Source: Annona cherimola (lineage: Eukaryota; Streptophyta; Magnoliopsida; Magnoliales; Annonaceae). From it: a stretch of DNA of 64,000 bases. How positions within the stretch are numbered: the first letter of the stretch is position 1; every line of letters starts with the position of its first letter. Shown one piece after another: positions 36,433 through 48,269 of the stretch. The translations under genes and the position numbers were made by a program. The notes beneath the pieces were generated by a model. That model made no database searches. It saw nothing but the letters and a program-made list of their open reading frames with translations, and was not told where the DNA came from. The stretch spans positions 83,157,221 to 83,221,220 of the forward strand of contig CM059973.1 in assembly GCA_030490835.1 (NCBI GenBank), given 5' to 3'.

Positions 36433-37354
36433 GAAGAGTGATCTTCTCAGACCGGTTGGAAACGTAGCATGTTTCCGACCAGTCCCATGAGCCGTTAGAT
36501 CCCAATCCATTATGCTGTTAAAACTTTTAACCCTCACTTTTTTTTTTAATAGATTTCGGGACAAACTTCGAGTTGATATTGAACCGATTTTGGAACAGCG
36601 GGCCGCGTAAAAAAATGCAGGTCAAATAAGATGATTTTAAGAATTTTTATATCTATCGAACATAAAGATAAATCTATACTAAATTTAAATATTATATGCT
36701 TGAATATTTCACTAATTATTAAAAACACATAATTAAGAAAACAAAATATAAAAAATATAGTATAAATTTATTAAAATAGGTTAATATACAATTATACAAA
36801 AGAGTCATATACGTACAAATTCTTCAAACTGATTCATATATTGCTTTCTGAATAAATTGATTCTTTTATCGTTGATAGAATCAATTATAAAAAAGTGAGA
36901 AATTTGAAAAAAATAATAATAGTTAAACATAGGTTTATAATTTTTAGTAAATTAATATATACAGGGCAGGTTAAACTTTTCAGGTCGGGATATGGTCGAT
37001 CCACTCCGATCATATTTTTAAATTCAGGTCAAAATTTCTGACTCATCCATATACCGAGTTGAAGATATATTAGTTTTACTCGGTCAAAGACGGGTCGAGT
37101 TAAACCCGGGTCATTGATTGATCCGACCCAATTTCGCCCCTAGTTGCCATATAGATGATGGTTGATCGAAGACAAAAGACGTTGTAGGGATGAATCCCTT
37201 TTGCAGAAAGAGAAAAGCCAACTGTTGTGGCTTTTTGTAAACAACTGCGTCTGACTACCCAAGTTTTTCCCGCAGAATAGTATGAGATTGAATGGCTCAT
37301 GAGACTGGTAAGAAACACATTATGTTTTCGACCGGTCTGAGAAGATCAAAATTC
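36433..37354. mobile_element. Mutator-like non-autonomous element carrying a fragment of another transposon
   Basis: A 922-bp element. Long inverted ends of about 60 bp run from 'gatcttctcagaccggt' and 'catgagcc' at the left, mirrored by 'ggctcatgagactggt' and 'accggtctgagaagatc' at the right. It is flanked by a 9-bp duplication with one mismatch (attagattc at 36424-36432; attagattt at 37355-37363), which fits MULEs. The interior (about 36525-37145) is an inverted, truncated relative of the hAT-type element at 4858-5577, ending in 'atttcgcccctag'. There is no transposase. Confidence 0.7.
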
Positions 37355-37596
37355 ATTAGATTTATGTGTATGCATGCCAGATAATGCATCCAAGTAGCTT
37401 CTAGAAGCCGCTAACCATCTAAGGGCATCATGATAAACTACTCATGCTGATAAAGAATGATAAAATTATTTTATTGGATTATTTGATGGTTCTTCTTTGA
37501 GGCCCATGTTTAGGTGGTCTGATATCCAAGCCAGTGATATGATGGCCCAATAAGGAACTGATATAATGCATCCATAGAAATATATATATATATATA

Positions 37597-38114
37597 GGCC
37601 CCACTTCTATGTAACCAGGATATATAGAAGCGGTTCCATGTAACCCCCTCAAATATTAAGATATTGATCCTTGATAAAAAATTCAATCCATTCATTGTAT
37701 TTACCGCCATTTGTTTTTCTAAAAGACCAAGTTTTATCCAAATCAAGTATGTTCATGAGCCACATTTGCTCAAAAATATGTATATTCATGTATAAATTAT
37801 GAAAAATGCTTATATCCATTCACACGTGTATTAGAATGTAACAATACTTTACAGAGTCATTTATCCACATGTTATTGATATTTTAGATGGTTTAGATGTT
37901 AAAAAAGCTACTTTCAAGTTGATATTTTAGTATTGAACCATTTCATTATGTTGATTTTACACATTTATAGATGAGACTCATCTACAATAAAATTAAAAAA
38001 TAAAAGGTTTTACAGGATACTATAAATAATGCCAAATACAATGGATTGAGTAGATTTTTCATCGACCATCAAGATTTTAAAAATGTATAAAAGGGAGTTC
38101 CATAGAAGCGGGAC
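37597..38114. mobile_element. Family-A MITE, copy A1
   Basis: The left end ggccccacttctatgtaacc is followed by an inverted 'tatatagaagcgg' that forms a terminal hairpin. The right end is gagttccatagaagcgggac. The interior carries all family landmarks. It is about 518 bp with no coding capacity. Confidence 0.65.
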
Positions 38115-38125
38115 TATATATATAA

Positions 38126-39592
38126 ATAGAGAAATATTCAGGTGCAGCAGTTGCACAAAAATGGGCCCCGCAGGATTATAGAATTATAATCTACTCCACT
38201 CATTGTATTTAGAATCATGTATTCTATTATCATACCAATTTCATCTCAATCGGATATGTGTATAGACTCCAAAAATGATACAAATTCAACGTTATAAAAT
38301 AGTTTGATGTAAATAACAATTTTAAAGTGGTTTTTTCAATATGTAAACCATTTGCTATGAAATTTATATATAAATAAATGATTGTATAAAATTTCATTGT
38401 ATTCTAATATGTGTGAGACCCATTTTGCGCTGCACCGGAATAACTCTTATACATATATATAGAGAAATATTCAAGCGCAGCGCAACTGCACCGTTATTGT
38501 AGGCAGTTGCTCCAAAATGGACTTCACATAATCATAAAATTATAATCTACTCCATTCATTGTATTTAGAATCTTGTATTCTATTACTATACTAATTTTCA
38601 TCCCAATCGGATATGTGTATGGACCTCATCTGAAAATAGTACAAATTCAACGTAATAAAATAGTTTGATAGTGGCTTTTTCAACATGTAAAATATTTCCT
38701 ATAAAATTTATGTATGGATAAATGATTGTATAAATTTTATTGCATTCTAATATATGTGGGACCCATTTTTAGGCAAATGTACCGCTGTTCCAATGCAGTA
38801 GCACTGCACCAAAACAACTCTTATATATATGCGAGAAATATTCATGTGTAGCATAATTGCATCGTAACAGCGGTGCAGTTGCTTCAAAATGGGCCCCACA
38901 CGATCATAAAATTATAATATACTTCAACCATTGTATTTAGACTCATGTATTCTATTACAATACCAATTTTCATCATAATTGGATATGTGTATGAACATCG
39001 TTTGAAAATGATACAAATTCAATGTAATAAAATAGTTTGATGTAAATAACAACTTTAAAATAATTTTTTTAATATATAAACCATTTGCTACAAAATTTAT
39101 ATATGGATAAATGATTATATAAAGTTTCATTGCATTCTAATATGTATAGGGCTCAATTTTGGGCAAATGTACTGCTTTTCTAATGCAGTTGCGCTGCACC
39201 GGAACAGTTATATATATATATATATATATGAGAAATATTCAGGTATAGTTGCACTGCACTACAATTACGGTGCAATTACCTCAAAATGAGCCATACGTGA
39301 TCAAAAAATTATAATCTACTCCACCAATGGTATTTAAAATCATGTATTCTATTATCATACCATTTTTCATCCCAATTATATATGTGTATAAATCCCATCT
39401 GAAAATGATACAAATTCAACACAATAAAATATTTTGATGTAAATAACAACTTCAAAGTTATTTTTCAAACATATAAACCATTTATACATGAATAAATGAT
39501 TATATAAATATCAATATATTTAAGTACATGTGGGGTTCATTTTGGGCCAAATGTAACGTTAATTATAGTGCAACTTTACTGCACAGGAAAGG
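38126..39592. repeat. Four tandem family-B MITEs
   Basis: Four ~330-380-bp copies begin (a)gagaaatattcaggtgcag and end 'gcgctgcaccggaacag'. These termini are imperfect inverted complements (GAAATATTCAGGTGCAGC against GAGTTATTCCGGTGCAGC). Shared interior words are 'aaaattataatctactcca', 'ggatatgtgtat', 'aataaaatagtttgatgtaa' and 'ggataaatgattgtataaa'. The copies differ by many substitutions, so they are not a recent satellite expansion. Confidence 0.7.
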
Positions 39593-39604
39593 TTATATAT
39601 ATAT

Positions 39605-40150
39605 TGGTTCCGCTTCTGTGTAACCGGGTTACATAGAAGCGAATCCATGTAACCCTTTCAAAATCTAAGATTTTAATCATTAATGGAAAATCCAACCCAT
39701 TCATTGCATTCAACATCATTTGTTTATCTAGGAGAACAAATTTCATCCAATCAAGTATGTTTAAGAGTCACATTTGTTCAAAAATATATATATTCATGTG
39801 TAAATTATGAAAAACGCTTAGATGTATTTACTCATGTATTAAAATGTAATAATAATTTATATAATCATTTATTCACATAGAAATTATATTTTGGACGATT
39901 TAGATGTCGAAAATACTACTTTAAAATTGATATTTTAATATTTTTCATAATTTACACGTGAATATATATATATTTTCTAACAAATGTGGCCCATAAACAT
40001 ACTTGATTGGGATGAAACTTCATCCATTAGATAAATAAATGATGTTAAATACAATGAATGGATTAGATTTTTCATAAAAGATCAAAATCGTAAATTTTAA
40101 AGGAGTTACATGGGTCCAGTTCTATGTAGTCGATTACATAGAAGCGGAGC
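39605..40150. mobile_element. Family-A MITE, copy A2, with ~220-bp inverted arms
   Basis: Roughly the first 225 bp (39605-39830) are the imperfect inverted complement of the last ~215 bp (39935-40150). Examples are 'atttgtttatctagga' against 'ttagataaataaatga', and 'tattcatgtgtaaattatga' against 'cataatttacacgtgaat'. Each end is also a ~30-bp palindrome built on 'cgcttctgtgtaacc/gggttacatagaagcg'. A transcript through it would fold into a long hairpin. Confidence 0.65.
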
Positions 40151-40162
40151 ATATACATATAT

Positions 40163-40668
40163 CATTCCCGTGGAACAATGTAACTCCTTCAAAATTTAAA
40201 ATTTTGATCATTAATGAAAAATTCATATTTAACATCATTCGTTTATGTAGGAGACCAAGTTTCATTCAAATCAAGTATTTTATAAGTCACATTTGTTCAA
40301 TATATATATATATATATTCATGTATAAATTATGAAAAATGCTCAAATCTATTTACACATGTATTTGAATGTAATAATATTTTAGAAAATCATTTATTCAC
40401 ATAGAAATGATATTTTGAACGCTTTAGATGTCGAAAATATTAATTTAAAATTGATATTTTAGCATTTTGCATAATTTGCACATGAATATATATATTTTCT
40501 AACAAATGTAGTCCATAAACATAATCGATTGAGATAAAATTTGATTTTCTAGATAACAAATGATGTTAAATACAATGAATGAATTAGATTCTCTATCAAA
40601 AATTAAAATTTTAGATTTTTAAGGGGTTACTTGGGTCCGCTTTTATGTAACCACATAAAAGTGGAGCC
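40163..40668. mobile_element. Family-A MITE, copy A3
   Basis: It has the same long-arm organisation as A2, with 'gtttatgtaggagaccaag' at the left and 'tttgattttctagataac' at the right. It ends in 'cgcttttatgtaaccacata' and its complement. The left terminus is eroded. Confidence 0.55.
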
Positions 40669-41023
40669 CTATATATATATAAAAGAAATATTCAAGTATA
40701 GAGTACCAGAATTATGGTGCAGTTACCTCAAAACGGGCTCTATTTGTTCATAACAAGTTAAACGATGAGATCGTATGGATAAAGATTATGCTTGGTTAGT
40801 AAAATATTTAGAATTTAGGAATCTGTATACAAATGCGACGCGAAGTAAAACTTGACAACAAACTTTATGCTTATTAAACCATTTATTTTCAGCATCGTAC
40901 ACAAAACAACTTTTTAACCTTAATGAGTTCAACGTTGTTCACCAATTTATGACGGTCTTTAATACCAAAAGCAAATCATTAATTTTTTTTCAACATCTAC
41001 AAGTTAAGTAAGTCAAATTTTAA

Positions 41024-41369
41024 CTTACAAGGAAGTGCCTCAGTGGTACGAAGACTGGTTCCCCATGTGAACATCTTTGGTTCGAATGGTGGTCGTGTGT
41101 TTATGTATTGGCTAGTCGCTGCACTATGTGATGGCATTATGTGATGATGTTATTTCTCTTTTGTTTGTGGGAGCGTTTGCCACTATCCGTTGGTTGAGAT
41201 GTTTGAGATATTTGTAAGATTATTACTAGATAAATTACAAAAATGCCTCATGGCTTGCTTGTGATATTAGTTTGAGATATTTTTAAATTATTGGTAGATA
41301 AATTATAAAAATATTTCAGGGCTTGCTTGTAATATCAATTGAGATGATTGTAATATACTACCCATGAAA
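41024..41369 (+). mobile_element. tRNA-derived SINE with duplicated tail and 14-bp target duplication
   Basis: The head has the A-box-like 'agtgcctcagtggtacgaag' and the B-box 'ggttcgaatgg'. A perfect 14-bp duplication, aagtcaaattttaa, flanks it (41010-41023 and 41370-41383). The 3' half contains a ~66-bp segment twice (about 41206-41270 and 41272-41337), each with 'gagatattt', 'tagataaatta(c/t)aaaaat' and 'ggcttgcttgt'. This SINE is unrelated in sequence to those at 12094 and 28127. Confidence 0.8.
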
Positions 41370-41584
41370 AAGTCAAATTTTAAATGACGCATGTCTAATA
41401 CTCTTCCAATGTTAGGTACAACTTTCATCCCCATTCAAATTAAAACAAAGCCAAAGGCTGCCATTTTATATCTTTTTTTAGTGGATCCGCCATTCTATAT
41501 TGAAGATGTATCGTCATGATTTTCTATAACTGTGGGAAGCTAGAAATTCTAACAATGTGTATTTGACTGTAGTAGATATATTTT

Positions 41585-41842
41585 TGTTACAATGCAATAG
41601 CTTAATGGTCAGACATGTTAGTAGCTTTGCCAATGACCTAGGTTCGAATCCCCTCTGGGTGTTCATGAATGAAAGCCAGAGTTTTATCTTCATAGTGATT
41701 TGATGAGAGCTAATCGTCTCTCTTGAGTAAAAATATGGAAGCATGTTTGTTTCCCTAAATAATAGATGAGAGCTTGTTATCTCTATTAGGCTTGATTGCA
41801 ATATTTAAAATGAGCTATAATATATACATAGCCAATCAAAAA
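41585..41842 (+). mobile_element. Probable tRNA-derived SINE
   Basis: It contains 'aatagcttaatggtcagaca' (A-box region) and 'ggttcgaatcccc' (B-box) about 45 bp apart, and ends in 'aatcaaaaaaat'. A 'gatgagagct' word is repeated at 41702 and 41764. No target duplication could be found, so the limits are approximate. Confidence 0.5.
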
Positions 41843-41913
41843 AATATTCAACTATAAATAATTTATTGATTTTGAGTACTAATATTTGGTCAAAAAGATA
41901 TTTTTTATGTCAA

Positions 41914-42178
41914 GAGTGTGTTTGTTATGCTAAAAATTTTTCAAACAAAAACTTTTCGCTCTCTATGATTATTCTTTTTTAATTATTTTTATCTATTTTT
42001 TCATACAACTTTCATACTTTTCCATTATTTTTACATAATTGCCCATGTACCAATCTATCCATTTTAACTATTTCTTTATTCAATGTCATTATCCCTGTCA
42101 TATTACATCATTTTCTTATATTTTGAAAATTTTTAAACAAAAAAATTATTAAAAATGTTATCACTCTCCAAATACATC
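41914..42178. mobile_element. Tourist-like MITE
   Basis: It has terminal 'agtgtgtttgttatg' and 'actctccaaatacatc'. The interior carries 'atttttacataattgcc', 'ccattttaactatttc' and 'atattacatcattttc'. No target duplication is clear. Confidence 0.5.
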
Positions 42179-42182
42179 ATAA

Positions 42183-42904
42183 ATGTTAGCGTAAGTAATG
42201 ATACAACTTTGGATGCAATTTGTTTTGGTGACTTTGGTCGCCATTAATATAGAATTTTACTACATTTGACTGAATATAACCAAAATTCTATTTGAATTTA
42301 TTCAAATATAACCAAAAAATTTGGCTGAATAAGTTGGCCATCTATGTTACCTTTTGTTGTAGTGATGCATGTACCCAAAAGGCCGAACCTCAACGGCGGC
42401 ACCTCCACTCGTAGCATGCAGATTCATATAGCTTACTGCCTTTAATGCCATATTACCTTCTGCCTTTGTATTTATTATCAGACTTCCCTTTTAATCGGCA
42501 TCTCCAATCATTTTCTTCTTTTGTCTCTGTTGTTTTCACAAGTCTCACTAAATGCAGCCTTCTTTCTTTAATTTATTATCTAATTTATTTCTATGCATCT
42601 TCATCTTCTAATTAATTAAGGACCTTTATGACTTCTTAAAACATTTATGGGTCATATTTGACAGTCATTAATTAAGAACAAAAAAAATTCGATCGTACTC
42701 ACGTTCACTGCCCAAGACTTGTATTTATCAGGAATTAAGTGACGATTTTAAAAAGTTGAAAGAAAAGATGGGAAAGTAATGGACGCGTCGTCGAATGTTG
42801 GCGTGTATATATTATTTAGCTTAAGCCAGTTTTCGAATAGGGTGACGTAGCGCATTTGGAAATCGACCACCCATGCCTTCGCTTGTAAGTAACCTTGCCC
42901 TTTA
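42183..42904. other. Intergenic, nothing recognised
   Basis: No domain or repeat is recognised in this stretch. Confidence 0.35.
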
Positions 42905-43186
42905 ATGTGTGTTTGGTAATAAGTGAAAGTTGTCAAGTTAAAACTTTTCAATTTAAAACTTTTTCACTTTCCACAACTATTCTATTTTTTAATAATTTCT
43001 TCGTATTTTTCTATACAACTACCCTACTTTTCAATCATTTCTACACAACTACCAACACAACTAACCTATTTATTTCAACTTTATCCTATTTATTTCTCAT
43101 CATTACTTTTATTATATCACATCATTTGACAATTTTTACTATCTACAACTTTTTATCAAAAATTTTATCCATTCTCAAATACACTC
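42905..43186. mobile_element. Tourist-like MITE
   Basis: Termini atgtgtgtttggtaataag and attctcaaatacactc are inverted complements. The interior strongly resembles the copy at 15030-15296 ('gtcaagttaaaactttt', 'tctacacaactacc', 'atcacatcatttgac'). Confidence 0.6.
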
Positions 43187-43747
43187 TAAGTAATCCGGGT
43201 ACTTAGACATCTAATTCTAAAGTTTCTGTTCAGACTCAATTAATTAACTTTCGTGTCTTAGGTCACGAAAATTGCCTTGGCTTTTTTACGTTGGAGAGTA
43301 ATCAGCACCATGCCAATAAAAATAAAATATTTGCATATATCTATGTCAACAATTTTTAACTTGGTACATTTGTGGAAATATTTTTAAAACATTTCGCATT
43401 TATGCCAACTAGCTAATCTCGTGGTATTTCGTAAACTAATTTTTATTAAAAAATCAGTTTTAAATATTCCTTATATTAAATAGATTAATTTGAAATTTTC
43501 ATTTCATAATAAAAATATAATGAAGACCAATGGCATTGGTGTAGATGCAACACGTCTTAAAAATTATTAATATAAATGCAACATGTTTGAAACAGTTGAC
43601 GGGGATACAAAATTTTTTATACAAATTAATCCTTTTGGCAATCGAGCTTATTTTCATAAATTTCTAATTAATTATGAAGCCGCAAATCTCTGTTTTAAAA
43701 AGCTTGACAGTGGTGGGGACCAGTTACCCGACCGGTCCTGATTTATT

Positions 43748-43789
<42 letters not shown>

Positions 43790-44626
43790 TGTACAGTTAG
43801 ACCAGTTGAATTAGCGAACAGGGCAAGGTAATCGGTTGGGATATAATTTTTACCATTGAACTCGTTTCTTTATGATAAGACGAGGGAATTTTGCAGAAAT
43901 CAGAGAGGCAACAGTAGTCAGCCGGGCGTGCTAGTGACAGCATTTCCTGCATGGATAGAACCAGGACAGTTAGGAAAGTGACAACTTGATATTGGCGGGG
44001 GCTGGCTATTTATTCCCTGTGACCCATTTTAGAGACAGATTAATTACTTGCTGACCAAGGTTGAGATACGTCCATCAGAAAATGAGTTTCGTATACTTTC
44101 CTCCCAAGGAATCCATAAAAGATCTAAGATCTTTGGATTTCATGAGATTTCTCATCCACAAGATTGCTTTTTTTAATTTTCAAGATAACTTCGTATTTTT
44201 TCAATACAACTTTTTTCTCATTTTTAATATGCATAATTATATTTTTGGCTTAATTCTCCGTTTCATTCAAGTTTACGCACAGATGACAGGTCATATATTG
44301 AGCGAATATGTCTGTAAGTTGCACAAATGAAAAGGGACGAAGTGGTTGATGCAGAAATGAGGATGACGATGAGTGACGACCTTTTCTTTTCCTTTTTATT
44401 CTGATAGTATATTTAATTATTCTTAATTATTTAAAACTCTTGTATTATCTCATGTAATAATATGAATTTTCAAAAATTTTATTTCATACATTGACATCAT
44501 TTTTTCCCTTTACATTATTTAGTTTTGTCTCCTTAATTTTACGTCTCTTAAATTACTAAACATATCCTCGCTGGTTAATCTACTTGTTACTATAAAGCTA
44601 GCATTAAATAATAAGATTTCAACTTT
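43187..44626. other. Intergenic with a (TTTA)n/(TTA)n microsatellite
   Basis: A TTTA run grading into about eleven TTA units lies at 43741-43789. The rest is AT-rich without a gene. The frame at 44061-44330 has no recognised domain. Confidence 0.4.
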
Positions 44627-44904
44627 GGGTGTGTTTGGCAACCACTAGAACTTTTTGAACAATTTTTTTTTTATTTTTCACAACTACTTTACTTTTTAAT
44701 TATTTATTAACATTTTCTGATATAATTATCTTATTTTTCAATTATTTCTACGCAATTACCCATACAATTAACATATTTATTTTAACCTTAATTTTCTTAC
44801 TCCTCATTATTATTCTATCATATCACATTATTTTCTCCAATTTTAAAAACTATAACACTAAAAACTTTTTTTTTTTAAATATTTTATTACTTCCCAAACA
44901 TACC
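44627..44904. mobile_element. Tourist-like MITE
   Basis: It begins gggtgtgtttggcaacc and ends acttcccaaacatacc, which are inverted complements. Interior landmarks match the family. The flanks are TTT on the left and TTA on the right, so the target duplication is uncertain. Confidence 0.6.
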
Positions 44905-46225
44905 TTATTTATAAATTAGAGAAAAGGCATTGTTGTTCATTAAAGTTTAATCTTTTTAAAAACAGAGAATATCTTATTAATTTAGTAATACAAATTTGAC
45001 CTGACAGCCTCTCGGAAAATGAAAAGGTTAATATAAAAGAAATTCTGACGCAGGAAAAACACGAACTGACATGATTAATATGCACTACAAGAGAGTAATT
45101 GGAAACAAAAAGGGTAAACAGCAACAACAATAATGTTTAATAACATGCAAAAAAAGTATACAGAGAGAATTATTAAATGTAATGGGATGAGCTTTGAATG
45201 ATGATGTTTTTGTTGTGTATTGGAAAGCAATCAATTATTTTAAGAATGACGAATAATATTTAAAATGGTTATGTATTAAAATGAAAAATTATGTTAAAAA
45301 CTTATTCAAATCTTTTGGGAAATGAAAAAATTCCAACCATTTCAACCGGTGGGATGATCTTGATCAGGCACATCTGTAAAGTGTACAGGTAAGGAGCTAG
45401 TTTAACGTCCGGCGGTTCCATGAAGGTACTTCATGCCCACACTAGAACACTAGCCCGGGGTCAATTTGCCAATTTCCAAGGGCCAAAAGTGGGGTTGTGG
45501 ACAGGCGGGTGAATTTTCAGGTTTCAAAAAAGGCCTTGCTAGTCTTAAAAAAAAAGGAAAAAAAAAAAGAGCTGGAAATCGGCCCAAATTAATAGGGCCA
45601 CTTTTGGCTCCCCGCATTTTCACGCGGACGAGCCATTCCATGAATTGGGACCGGTCTTGCTGTCGACCATCAATCGGCCCGGTGAGTGAGTTGGTATGGA
45701 CGTCACTCTCAATTGCTTCTAAGCTGTCCATTCTATCCGCGACATTAATAAGATGTGAATAGCTGGAAATTATCATCAGCCACAGCAGGATCGGACTTTC
45801 GTAACAAGCTTTCTAGTCATGAATTAGTCTCTATTACCTCGCCCATCCACATGGAATACTCACCGCTTTGATTAGTTAAACCTGACCATATCCAGACGTT
45901 TCAACACTTGCCAAGTAATAAATGATCTAAGAATCTGCAGGACTGATTTCAAAGCCTGCACGGCACATGCGTCTAATTTATTTAATTTTTCTATTTTAGT
46001 GCTCTTGCTTCTTCCCGTGATTGGAAGTTGGAAGCTGGAACTAGAATTAAAATAGAAATTGCCGCCGCATTATGGCTTATGTTTTTAGTTTCTACTATTT
46101 TTTAAATGTTTATTGTACTAACGAGGAAAACAACAACCCATACGAAGTAAGGAATGTATAAAAAGAGTACCAGGGGGGCCTGTGTGTTAGTATCCAATCG
46201 AATCAAATTTGGACAAGCCATTAGT
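44905..46225. other. Intergenic, nothing recognised
   Basis: A GC-richer patch at 45370-45770 is open on both strands without a recognised domain. Confidence 0.3.
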
Positions 46226-46493
46226 GGTGTGTTTGGAAAATGATAAAAATTTTGTACTAAAAATTTTTAGTATAAAAATTTTTGAATAAAAAAAAGATAT
46301 AATACGATAGAAGTAATAATAAGGAGTAAAGTGAAAATAGATTGGTTAGTTGTGTTGTATGAATAATTGTGTAAAAATGATTGAAAGATTGGATAGTTGC
46401 ATAAAAAAAATATCAAAAAATATTAAAAATAAGATAATTATAAATAATGAAAAATTTTAGACTAAATTTTTTTTATGCTAAACAGACATGCCC
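46226..46493. mobile_element. Tourist-like MITE, inverted orientation
   Basis: It begins ggtgtgtttggaaaatg and ends ctaaacagacatgccc. The interior has 'ataatacgatagaagtaat' and 'tgtgtaaaaatgattgaaag', the inverted landmarks of the family. Confidence 0.6.
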
Positions 46494-48040
46494 TGGAATA
46501 ACAAAAGATGGTTGCGTATTAGGAAATTTGCAAAAATAATATTGAAAATAAGAAATATTAGATAAGAAGGAATTAAAAGCAATATTAAGAATAAAAAATG
46601 GTAAAATTGTTATGTATTAGAAAATAAAAGATTATATGAGGAATAAAAAAAGGAAAAATAGCCTTCTTCGACTACGTTAGTCTAACTTAGATACCATGTT
46701 AAAATAGATAAGATTTATCCCAAAATGGCATGTCAAATTTAAAATTCTATTTACACATATCTAAATAAGAAACTTTACGAGACAATTAATAATACCGGAC
46801 TTTTATACCCACCCTAACAGAATAAATGTAAAATAGGTAGACATTTTTTATTAGGAAGTTCATTTCATAACATATAAAAAAATTCCACTTTTTCCATATC
46901 ATTTTAAAACGATTTAATATTTTAATTATCTAACCTATATTTTTTATTATTACTTATATATTCTAATTATTTTTTACATATTTTCATAAAATCATCTTAT
47001 CTATTTTATCTTTTGTTTACTCTTAATTAGTAGCAAAGTCAAGACTCTTAGATTGGGGTTGGGTGGGGGAGGAAATTGTCATAATGAAGGGTGATAATAT
47101 TTTTTGAGGAGAAGAAAGTATATGAAAATATATTATATTTTTAAAAATGTTAAAGTTTTTTAAGGGAGTATTTTAACTTTGAAAAATTCAAGAGGGCCCT
47201 ACTACTCTTATTCATTGGCATTATCATTCACACAACTGTTCAGCTTTAGAAAAAAAAAAAAGGATGTTGCTCCTGAAATAGAATATAATTCCTTCAAATT
47301 GGGACTTGAAGCCTTTTTACCTTTTGTTAAGATGGGTTTAAAAGATTAAAAAAATGAAAATCTAAGTATAATATAAAAAATAATCAATTAGAAATGTAAC
47401 CTATTAGTAATTGAATTTACGATTATATCTTTTTTAAAACTATTTTTAGTAAAAATAATTATGTTTCAAAAATATTCTGTACCGTGGTATAAACCCAAAT
47501 AAATTGCAACCAAAAAATAGTAAATAACGATAGTGCCCTCGCCTACGGAGCCACCCTCCCGCCATGGCGTGGCGTTGTCGGTCAGCACGCCATGCCGAAC
47601 ATGATGGGATTCCTGAAGTGCCGGACTAGCGGGGCCCACATACAAGCATCCGTGTCATCCGACCCGTCCAAATGAGTGTGACCATCAATCCCCATCAGGC
47701 CCCACCACGCACGCATGTCACGCATCCCCGGTAATTGCTCGCAGGAGTTTTCCCATTTACCAAACCCACACTTGCCCCATGGACCGTTTGTATGTAATAC
47801 AATTAACCACCCAATTCCAGGGACTCATATCACATGCTTAAACGGCATGAACTAGTCGCCCGCACGGGTCATTCTTGTTTTCTCTGTTCTACTTTGGGAG
47901 CCTCCTTGTTTCCGTCGAAATATCCACAGACCGCATTATACGGTATACGCGCTGATCAGCTGCAGTAGCCTGCAACATAGAAACCACATGTTAGCAGGGA
48001 GCCGGGAACGGCCAGACCGAGTGGGGGACTCAGTCGACCT
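46494..48040. other. Intergenic, distal upstream of the DUF1645 gene
   Basis: AT-rich to about 47500, with decayed A/T-rich repeats around 46850-47040. From 47520 it becomes GC-richer towards the gene. No coding frame is recognised. Confidence 0.35.
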
Positions 48041-48049
48041 TCTAGATGG

Positions 48050-48269
48050 TGACGTCCACACGAGTCTCTTTGTCACGTGAAAAAGACACACGTGTAGCTT
48101 GCAGGTCAAGGAAACACGGAGCCGTCAAGCGCTCGAACTCCCGGTTTTCAATGTCATGTCATGCGCAAGCGCAATGGTTCCGGCTCGCGGCCAAACTTCC
48201 TTTCCTTTCCTTTCCTTTCTTTTTTTTTTTTCAGCTGTTCATAAGCCCTCCATATTCTTCCTATATAAA
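48050..48269 (+). promoter_or_regulatory. Promoter of the DUF1645 gene: G-boxes and TATA box
   Basis: TATATAAA at 48262-48269 lies 136 bp before the ATG. Two CACGTG G-box cores, 15 bp apart (48074-48079 and 48089-48094), and a TGACGTC bZIP site at about 48050 lie 170-215 bp upstream of the TATA box. Paired ACGTG elements are typical of ABA-responsive promoters. A pyrimidine tract, (TTTCC)n then T-run, sits at about 48195-48231. Confidence 0.55.

Larger units (their letters stand above)
37581..40745. repeat. Run of eight MITEs stacked in (TA)n tracts
   Basis: Two unrelated MITE families are placed end to end, each separated from the next by a short (TA)n tract. The order is A1 (37597-38114), B1 (38126-38450), B2 (38461-38820), B3 (38830-39208), B4 (39229-39592), A2 (39605-40150), A3 (40163-40668) and partial B5 (40682-40745). 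TA tracts lie at about 37581-37596, 38115-38125, 38450-38460, 38821-38829, 39209-39228, 39593-39604, 40151-40162 and 40669-40681. No open frame of note occurs. Insertion into (TA)n is known from the rice Micron MITEs. Confidence 0.75.

Noticed and set aside
41640..41660. tRNA gene suggested by ggttcgaatcccc
   Set aside because: It is only a B-box. No cloverleaf with acceptor stem could be drawn, and the A-tail and repeat words point to a SINE.
43741..43789. (TTTA)n/(TTA)n tract as a special structure
   Set aside because: It is an ordinary plant microsatellite with no flanking element found.
45450..45776. Overlapping frames on both strands
   Set aside because: They are open because of local composition. 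No domain or conserved motif is seen on either strand.
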